A stretch of 64,000 nucleotides of DNA from Caprella mutica. Its lineage: Eukaryota > Arthropoda > Malacostraca > Amphipoda > Caprellidae. The stretch is from positions 62,001-126,000 of the forward strand of contig CANNZV010000128.1 in the NCBI GenBank assembly GCA_947561585.1, written 5' to 3'. The notes under the pieces are model-generated. The model saw only the letters and a list, made by a program, of their open reading frames with translations, was not told where the DNA came from and ran no database searches. The position numbers were made by a program, and so were the translations under genes. Below are positions 56,960 to 64,000 of the stretch, one piece after another (positions within the stretch are counted from its first letter, which is position 1; the number at the start of each line of letters is the position of its first letter).

Positions 56960-57466
56960 GGGGTACGGTCAAGAGCCCTCCCGGTCATGAGCCCCCCTAG
57001 GTCATAAGCCCCCCTAGGTCATAAGCCCTCCCGGTCACGAGCCCCCCCCCTCCCTGTTTTTTTAATCCTTATTTACCTAGTTAAACAAATGAAGAACTAC
57101 TTAGATAGAAATAACTGAGAGTTGCTAATGAAGTTTGTTATATCCGCTAGTTTCTGCACACTTCATGATTGTTTAATGACCTGGCAGGGGGGTTCGGGTG
57201 GCACGCCCACCGATATACATATATTTTATGTCTAATCAGTAATGAACTACAAAAGTGTCAATAAGGATTAAATAATGTTGGTAAATGAGGATTTAAAAAC
57301 AGGGGGGCTCGTGATCGAGGGGGGCTCATGACCGGGGGGGCTTATGACCTAGGGGGGCACATGACCGGGGGGGCTTATGACCTAGGGGGGCTTATGACCT
57401 AGGGGGGCTCTTGACCGGGGGGGCTCATGACCGGGTGGGCTCTTGACGGGAGGGCTCCTACACCCC
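56960..57466. mobile_element. Iteron-TIR MITE E (GGTCATGAGCCCCCCTA type) with 8-bp TSD
   Basis: Left array: CGGTCAAGAGCCCTCC, CGGTCATGAGCCCCCC, TAGGTCATAAGCCCCCC and so on (56965-57050). Right array: about eight inverted units (GGGGGGCTTATGACCTA, GGGGGGCTCATGACCGG) at 57300-57460. AGTTCTAT flanks the element exactly (56952-56959 and 57467-57474). The uninterrupted flank GGTGTCCAGTTCTATAA also occurs in reverse near 52460. The middle includes a copy of the CTAGTTTCTGCACACTTCAT/GACCTGGCAGGGGGG dispersed repeat. Confidence 0.85.
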
Positions 57467-57594
57467 AGTTCTATAACTAGTGACCTTGAATCTAATGAAC
57501 AAAGTATTCAATATTTTAGACAGGAGGAACATTTTAGTCACTGCAACGGATGAGCTTAAAAAAAACGCTATTGAATTGGGGCGAAAATTTGTAT

Positions 57595-58110
57595 GTTTGT
57601 CTAATTAATTGAGAATTTAAGTGTACGATCACCTTCAAAAATATATTGGATTATTTTGAAAGGAGAAATTAATATAATTTGGATATTTGTAGCCTGATAA
57701 TGTGCTCTAATTACTTGATAATATAAGTGTTTGAACACCATCAAAAATATAAACACTTTCACTAATGAGCTTTTTGTAGAGGTATTAAACTATAGACAAT
57801 CAAACAAATTGGCATCTTTCGGACTGATACTTTTTAACAGAAAAAAATAATTTAGATCAGCTTAAGGATTCTAATTATATAAGTGGTTTACTTCTCAATT
57901 ATAATCATTGACGATAATTTATTTTAAATATAATTTATTCTTAGGAGATTAACTATGAAATTTTCACATTATGTATTTGATGGGTAACTACTCTATTTTT
58001 TAAATCATCTGTCAAATATAGATTTTAAACCATTTTCTCATGTCAATTAAATTCAGTCTAATTAATTTATGTCTTGAGGTTATTAATTAAAAAATATAGG
58101 AATTAGTATT
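57595..58110 (+). repeat. HBR unit 15 with duplicated first half
   Basis: Two block a copies, TTTAAGTGTACGATCACCTT (57615) and TATAAGTGTTTGAACACCAT (57724), precede one block b (TTTCGGACTGATACTTTTTA, ending about 57840). ATAATCATTGACGATAATTT is at 57900, TTTGATGGGTAACTACTCTA at about 57978 and CAAATATAGATTTTAAACCA at about 58012. Confidence 0.75.
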
Positions 58111-59300
58111 ATGAGTTACATGACAATTGAGAATATATTTATATACCTCGTAAAGTAGTAATGTTATAGGTATCTAAAAATGGAGTCAAAAATTGTATGA
58201 ATAATAAACATAATAAAAAAAGTGATATGAATGTAAAGCAGGATATGAAATTGTGTCTATTCAGATTTTTTCTAATTTCTTTGATGAAACACAAAGTCAG
58301 AAAATAATGAAAGGTCAGAAATAAAAAATAATAGAAAATAAGGTGTAGATAACTATCATTAATTAAATCATGGCAGAAATGAAAAACATCAAAATAACAG
58401 AGTATTGATTCAAATAAAGGATCAAAATATTATTCACATTCTTAGATAATTTATTTATTCCAGTGTTAATATATATAATAATTTGTGTAAATGAAAGCAA
58501 TATTAAAAATAACTAGGATGAATATTGTTTACATTTTGTAAATATTAATTTCTTTTTATTTTTGCTTAATACTGCAAAATTTTCATATAGAATTAATTAT
58601 CATTCGACATATGTTAAGTCCTAATCCTAGGAATTAAATCACCAGATGGCACTCGCATCTCTTTATTTTTTATAGAAGGCCTACTTATTTACATCTTAAA
58701 AGACTGACTGTGGAGTTTGAGCTCGACAAACGAATTCATAAAATATAATAACATTATTCCTATCAATAATTGGTAAATAGAATTTTGCACAGTACATTTA
58801 TATTATAAAGGCTATGAACTGACTAAAAATCATATAATTCAAGCCGCTGGTTTAGTAACGATGTACAGTGATGCGTGGTCATAACAAATTTGGTATACTC
58901 ATTAAATGTTTAAAATAATATTGCTTACAATTCCAATTTATAATGTCTCATATATGTCTCATTTATTACATCTTAGATTTCTAAATATTTCTCCTTTTTA
59001 AATATTAGGTAGCTAAATTTGTCTTTGCTTATTAAATTAATAGACATTAATTAATAATAAACTCTTATATTCATCAATTCACTAATAATTATGAAAAAGA
59101 TATGTTCTTGAAGATGCTCTAGAATGTTCTAGTAAGTCTAGTAAGCTAACCTTAAATATTTTATATATCCTAAACTAACTTATGTTCAAACTTTGTATTT
59201 TGTAATTAGGTTCTTTTCTTTTTATTTATTACTTGTTATATAATTTTAATTCTTATTTCTTTGTATTAACTAGTGCATTTTTATAAATAGGTAGATATAT
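58110..59300. other. No gene recognised
   Basis: AT-rich. AAATCACCAGATGGCACTCG at 58636 is a second CTCF-like match. Nothing coding was found. Confidence 0.35.
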
Positions 59301-59310
59301 TCTTTTGTTA

Positions 59311-59415
59311 TTGCGCATGCGCTAAGTTTGTTTGTCAAGCATTCATATAAAAGACTGTGATGCCATCCAGATAAATCATTTCTAATCACTCATTACTCAA
59401 GGCTATATTTAAAGT
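59311..59415 (+). promoter_or_regulatory. Promoter-like segment with NRF1-like site and TATA box
   Basis: TTGCGCATGCGCTAA (59312) contains the palindrome GCGCATGCGC, an NRF1-type site. CATATAAAAGAC follows at 59345. About 65 bases later TTTAAAGTAAGTAT resembles a splice donor, and CATATTACAGGCTGTG at about 59545 could be an acceptor. No coding sequence follows, so it may be a non-coding transcript, an LTR remnant or chance. Confidence 0.25.
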
Positions 59416-59559
59416 AAGTATTATAAATGCTGTTTAATTCCTTTTTCATTCAATCTAATTTTATGTAGGTAGTTTGCATTATCTTTTGTTTATATATTAT
59501 TGATTAATAATATGTAGTCCATAAATAATCTGTAATTCCTGTTCATATTACAGGCTGTG

Positions 59560-60510
59560 ACTCTACCACTGACACACTTAATCTATATCATTTATATTTC
59601 CTTATCAAAATCAATAATTCTAAATATAGTATTCGATCTATATAACTTTATTTAACCTACCACCAAACTGAAACTAAACTATTATAGAACGAGGGCTTAA
59701 CATTTAACTGATTTGAGCTTCCTAAAATGATGTGATCTGTAAAAGTAATTCTATCTTTTTAAATTTTAGACGTAATATATATGAAGGGATAACACGTTTA
59801 ATATAATATTAATTTTTATTTTATATTTAACTAGTTACCGCTCTAATATAATATGTTAAAATAAATCCAACTAATTCATGTAGTTTTTCTATAATTTATT
59901 ACTATTTTGAATAAACTATGGTTAATAATAATAAATTAGAATTGAGTTGCCTGCAATAAATCAATATCCTGACAGAAATTATGATTTTATTTTCCTGTTA
60001 AATAAATAATTAGGAATCAATTACCGAATGTTCAGACATTCAAATTGTTAAATTTCTCTGTGCATTAATTATTTAAATAATATTAATGTATCATGAATAC
60101 CTAGTATAGCAATATTGTCTCACTGCTGAATGAAATTTCAAGCTAATGTGCAGATTTTAACTCGACAAAAAAGATATTTTTATATTTCAGTTTGATATCT
60201 ATAAATTCAATGAACTTTTATATTGCATTCATTTCATTTTTTCCATTAAAAAATATAATTCTTTGTGTAGAATTGAAATTCAAGATAAATTTATGTGAAA
60301 TATTCACCCACAATCTTATGAACTTTCTTCTTTGCTTTGAAATACATTGGCTAGGAAAAACCAACTCGAACAACTTAAATTACATATTATGTTAAATAAA
60401 GCGGAACAACTTCGAAATGTATAATAAATATTCTAAAGAAGATGAGCCTTTTAGTCACTTCAACAAATGAGTTTTAAAGAAAGAAATTATTAAAATAACC
60501 TTAAAAGATA
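59560..60510. other. No gene recognised
   Basis: AT-rich. The last 180 bases (CAACTCGAACAACTTAAATT...) match the DNA upstream of HBR units 7 and 11. Confidence 0.35.
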
Positions 60511-60517
60511 TGTATAG

Positions 60518-60600
60518 TTATACATTGACAGTCTGTTCTAATTACTTATGGATTTAAGTGTGTGAACACAATCAAAAGTAAAGCAACTGTAGCAAAAAAA
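60518..60600 (+). repeat. HBR copy 16, first half only
   Basis: ACATTGACAGTCTGTTCTAA and block a GATTTAAGTGTGTGAACACA are well preserved. Block b is missing. A G-rich stretch (GAGGGGGAGGGGGGGC) follows at 60625. Confidence 0.7.
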
Positions 60601-60799
60601 AAAACATGACAAAGTACATACTTGAGGGGGAGGGGGGGCGATGCCAGACAGATCTAGAAGTTGTGGGAAGGGGGGACCAGTTTGGTCAGAAGAGGGGGTA
60701 TGAACCTAGGTTCGAAAAGGAAAGAAAGTAGAAGACACAAAGACGAAAAGATTGCATTGTTTGAGGGGGAGTAGGTATGAGGTGTATACCATTTACAGT

Positions 60800-61045
60800 T
60801 CTATTTGATCCAAATGAAATAATATTTGATCCAAGTGAATTTCAATTTGATCCAAGTGAATTTCAATTTGATCCAAGTGAAATTGAAATTGATCCTTATG
60901 AAATTGAATTTGATCCTTTTGAAATTGAAATTGATCCTTGTGGAATTGAATTTGATCCTTTTGAAATTGAATTTAATCCAAGTGAAATAATATTTTATCC
61001 CAGTGAAATAATATTTGATCCAAGTGAAATTGAATATTTTATCAT
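60800..61045 (+). repeat. 21-bp array, about 11 copies
   Basis: Unit TTTGATCCAAGTGAAATTGA (plus one base) with variants. As 21 is a multiple of 3 the array is open on both strands (plus: FDPSEIE repeats; minus: NFTWIKF repeats). The start codon at 60777 precedes the array in frame, but nothing else suggests a gene. Confidence 0.9.
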
Positions 61046-61154
61046 TCCGATAATTCACATTTAGTGTCTTTGTCTGTTGGTTGGTTGGTCGGTTGCGAGA
61101 AAAATTTTAACATTAAAAATGTAATAAATATTTGTATAATTTATGAGATTACGA

Positions 61155-61235
61155 TTGGCCAATCATAATCTCACATTGCCCACCATAATCTTTCATTGCC
61201 CACCATAATCTTTTATTGCCTACCATAATCAGTAG
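61155..61235 (+). repeat. 20-bp array, 4 copies
   Basis: CCATAATCTTTCATTGCCCA-type units, starting with a diverged CAATCATAATCTCACATTGCC. Confidence 0.8.
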
Positions 61236-61379
61236 TAGTGTGATCTATATATACAGATTTTTTTGTAACAAAGATCGCAGAACAAAGTAACAAGAACGAG
61301 AACAAAGAACAAGAACAATTAATTATTATAAGTATTTACAATTATATAATATTTACAAGGTAGATTTATAGCCGCTTGA

Positions 61380-61805
61380 AACTTCGTTCTCTCCCCCCAA
61401 GTGAGGTTACTGGGGCTCCTCCTCTTCACCACACCCGGGTACTGAGAGTAGCGTAGGGTGGATTAAAAGACTATTGCTACAAATTTTAATAGTTTTCAAC
61501 ACTCGGACCATTGTGGTTCTCTCCCACGAGTGGGTTAATGAGGATCCTCCTCTTCACCACACTCGTGTACTGGGAGAAGTGAGTTGTTGAATAGTGAAAT
61601 AAGCAGTAAGCATGCGACATGAGGTTCTCAAACAACGGCTGTGGCTACTGAGGCAACGTCCTCTTCACCACAACCGCGTAATGGGAGATGCTTAAAGTTG
61701 GAGATGTTGCTTTGAACACAGATTGTGAGGTTCTCTTCCAACGGGTGTGGATACTGGGACAACGTTCTCTTCACCACACCCGCGTACTGGGAGAAGCGTG
61801 TTTTG
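61380..61805 (-). repeat. Four imperfect 110-120-bp repeats after the reverse transcriptase
   Basis: Each unit carries GGTTCTCTCCCACGAGTGGG-like sequence, a CCTCCTCTTCACCACAC core and GTACTGGGAGAAGYG. The inner ACGAGTG..CACTCGT, ACGGCTGTGG..CCACAACCGCG and ACGGGTGTGG..CCACACCCGCG pairs are complementary and co-vary between units, suggesting a conserved stem. Position just past the stop of the non-LTR element suggests these are its 3' UTR, or a tandem repeat adjoining it. Confidence 0.65.
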
Positions 61806-61936
61806 GTCAAATAAAAACTAGAGTACGTACATAAGTTATTACTAAAAAATAAAGAATGTGATGCATGAAAAAATGGAAATAAATAGTCGTCTTAGTCAGT
61901 CTTATTTGTATAATGGAATGGGTGGATCTGATAGTG

Positions 61937-62215
61937 CTATTTTTTGCTACTTGGAAAATGTGATTTTTTGCTGTGGAATTGATTGGTTTGGATTGGGAAA
62001 CTAATGTAAAGAGTTGGGTTGTTTATTTGAATTTTGTTCCAGATATTGTTTGAAAGATTGTGGAGATGTATGTTGATGGGGTCTAGATTGGTTTGTTGGT
62101 GAAGAGTTTGAGATGGGATTTTTTCTATTAATCTATTGCCTGTAATGAATCGGATTGCTTTGTTCTGTATTCGTTGGAATTGTGTCATTTGGGTTTTTTG
62201 AGATGGTGTTAAAGT
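61937..62215 (-). pseudogene. Non-LTR retrotransposon ORF2, C-terminal part
   Basis: TPSQKTQMTQFQRIQNKAIR followed by FITGNRLIEKIPSQTLH is the segment after the reverse transcriptase in Jockey/I-type elements (xFQRxQNKAxRxIT). It is the continuation of the frame that ends at 63123. The two parts are separated by an insertion. It ends with a stop at 61937. Confidence 0.8.
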
Positions 62216-62216
62216 G

Positions 62217-63121
62217 AGTATTTAAAGATTTAGTTTATTATTATTTAAAGAGAGAATTTAGTTTGAATAATTATTAGTTAAATTAGAATGAGAGTTTTGA
62301 TTGAAAGCTTTTAGTTTAATTATGTTTATAGGTACCAACCAAGGTTAGTGAAACTCACACAAATATTTAATAATTAAATATTGAAATGATGCCTACCCAT
62401 ATAAGAAAATGATACACAATAATATGAATGATAAATCCTAATATAAATGATACACCCTAATATAAATAATGAGCTAATAAGAACTAAGTAATTTGATTTG
62501 ATATGAATTGCGATTTGGCAATGCTTTGGAGGTAGGTAGGATAGCCAGTAAATTGTAGGCTAGGCTGAGTAGGTAAGAAGGTAGGTTCCAGACTAAAATC
62601 TGTAATATAAATTTACAATTGCAAATCTGACTGACTGAATCAATGACATGTTCTTATACAATATTCTATAACAATTTAATTGATGGTATTGGATAACTTA
62701 CCCTAATAAGGGAATTGCTTGAGTTTGATGGAACAGCACGCGCACAGTAGCGACATGTCTTTATGAAATTGTGAGAGTTAAAGAGGGAGTTACAAAGAAG
62801 ACAAGACTTTTATACTCTAAGCGCAATTGAATACCTAGTAACTCTCGTATGCCAGTTACTCCTAATTATTTTATTATTTACTTAATATATAAACTGAAAC
62901 TTCAAGCCTAAACTATTACAAAACAAAACAAATACATTAAGGAAAATATATAAATAATAAAAACTAATCAACCTACTAATACTAGAAACAGATAATTCAT
63001 TTTAACACACGGTCTCGAACATGTTCCAAACATTACAAGACAAAGAAAACAAATAGAACATTCTACAAGCATATAAAATAAGGAACCTAAAACTAATTAA
63101 TTATATTAAATGGACTATAGT
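62217..63121. mobile_element. 0.9-kb insertion in the non-LTR element
   Basis: AGTG occurs at both ends (62212-62215 and 63119-63122). Removing the insert and one AGTG rejoins the reverse transcriptase frame exactly (HTVVTL to TPSQKTQ). The insert is AT-rich, begins AGTATTTAAAG and ends AATGGACTAT. It has no transposase motif and no clear LTR. Confidence 0.7.
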
Positions 63122-64000
63122 GTCACCACAGTGTGAAGGGGAATGGTGGGGTAGAGGAGGGTGGATCGGACTGTTGCTGTATATAAATATTTTTTAGTGT
63201 GTTGGCTAAGGTCCCTAAATCTATATAGTTTGCTGAGTCTATTTTGTGCTATTGCTTTCCTTTGTGCTATTTGTGGTGTGAACCCTAGTCTATTAATTGT
63301 TAACCCTAACCCTTTCCCTTCCCTTTTGTATGGTACTACTGTTCCCCTTATGTCTAATATTGCTGTCCTTTTCCTACCTATGTTAATCAAATTAAATTTC
63401 CCTATATTTGTCCTTATTTTCCATCGTTGTTCATAGTCGTTAATTTGTCGTATTGCACGTTCTGTCTGTTTCCCTAAGTATCTAAAATTGTCCCTAGTTG
63501 AAATAATTTGTGTAATGTCATCAGCAAATAATATATAGTCAGTCTTGGGTATTGGGTCAGGTATGTCGTGGGTGAAGTAACTGTAAAGAGTCGGGGAGAG
63601 AGAGGCGCCCTGGGAGACGCCTGTCTTTAGTGGGAATTCCGGTCCTACGTGGTTGCCTATTCTTATTGATGCATATCGGTCGTCAAGGTAGTTGCATAAA
63701 GTCTTCGTCATACAGACGTCAAGTCCTAGTAAAGTTATTTAAATTTAAGTCCATTGTGCCAGACCTTATCAAAGGCCTTGGTAACGTCCCTAAATACTAA
63801 GTCGATGTTGTTCCCTAACCTAATGTCCCTAGAAATTGTTTCATTTAAAGTCGCTAAAGCTGTATGTGTTCCCCTATGAGCCCTAAATCCATGTTGCCTC
63901 ATGTTGATGTTCCCTGATTGTTGCAGTTTGTGGTTCAGTCTATTGTTAATTAGCTTGTCTAAAATCTTGCCATGTATGGCTAATAATGAAATGGGTCTAT
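63115..64000 (-). pseudogene. Non-LTR reverse transcriptase, 5' part cut by window edge
   Basis: On the minus strand from 64000: RPISLLAIHGKILDKLINNR, QHGFRAHRGTHTALATL, then motif A FRDVTKAFDKVWHNGL (63800-63750). A frameshift/stop follows near 63740. The frame continues with motif B GVSQGASLSP (about 63615) and motif C YILFADDITQI (about 63540), then NIGKFNLI and LYPTIPLHTV up to the insertion. The order and FADD box fit Jockey/I-type LINEs. Both catalytic Asp blocks survive, but the frameshift and insertion make it inactive. The endonuclease domain, if present, lies beyond the window. Confidence 0.85.

Overview
This window is AT-rich eukaryotic DNA, most likely from an arthropod and probably a crustacean (a parasitic copepod would fit). 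The reasons are a single spliced host gene with short introns encoding a secreted leucine-rich-repeat (LRR) protein of the kind common in crustaceans, abundant Tc1/mariner relatives with DD37D-type catalytic cores, Penelope, BEL/Pao and non-LTR retroelement debris, and very abundant satellites and MITEs. The species is an inference, because no rRNA, mitochondrial or marker gene is present. I found no convincing tRNA, rRNA or CRISPR.

Layout. 0.4-1.3 kb: a 32-bp satellite inside a short-TIR element. 1.8-3.3 kb: first copies of a window-wide composite repeat, here called HBR (hairpin-block repeat). 5.4-6.3 kb: a 27-bp palindromic satellite. 6.3-9.7 kb: mariner ends and an AGGTCA-rich interspersed repeat. 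9-12.6 kb: more HBR units. 13.9-15.5 kb: a 14-bp satellite. 17.2-18.8 kb: two convergent, decayed Tc1-like copies. 22.9-27.2 kb: a decayed mariner-like element and a pogo-like element carrying a nested Tigger-like MITE. 28.0-31.8 kb: a 3.8-kb inverted duplication of a dead transposase between hAT-like termini, itself hit by another element. 33.5-34.8 kb: a near-complete DD37D mariner with two frameshifts. 36.4-37.3 kb: elements with inverted iteron arrays. 38.5-40.3 kb: a 50-bp satellite. 41-43.3 kb: the most complete HBR unit, with a long 17-bp array. 46.2 kb: a BEL/Pao fragment. 47.3-49.8 kb: the only intact host gene, on the minus strand. 50.6-52.0 kb: two head-to-head mariner halves. 53.5-53.9 kb: a foldback. 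54.4 kb: a Penelope endonuclease remnant. 57 kb: an iteron-array MITE with a clean target-site duplication. 60.8-64 kb: short tandem arrays and a non-LTR reverse transcriptase on the minus strand, split by a 0.9-kb insertion and running off the right edge.

Host gene. Four exons (49805-49169, 48717-48547, 48341-48237, 47467-47322, minus strand) join in phase 1 at every junction and give a 352-residue secreted LRR protein with Cys-rich caps at both ends. It resembles the non-catalytic LRR subunit family first described for oplophorus luciferase. Its second 5' splice site has been copied several times in tandem inside the following intron.

Most unusual features. (1) HBR: about 15 copies in both orientations with short, strongly conserved blocks in fixed order separated by poorly conserved sequence. 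Read on one strand, two blocks look like an Sm site followed by a small hairpin. (2) At least four elements share one architecture (terminal inverted arrays of 15-20-bp iterons, usually starting GGTG or GGGG, with 8-10-bp target duplications where visible) but use unrelated iteron sequences. All repeat and element names were assigned by eye; no database search was possible.
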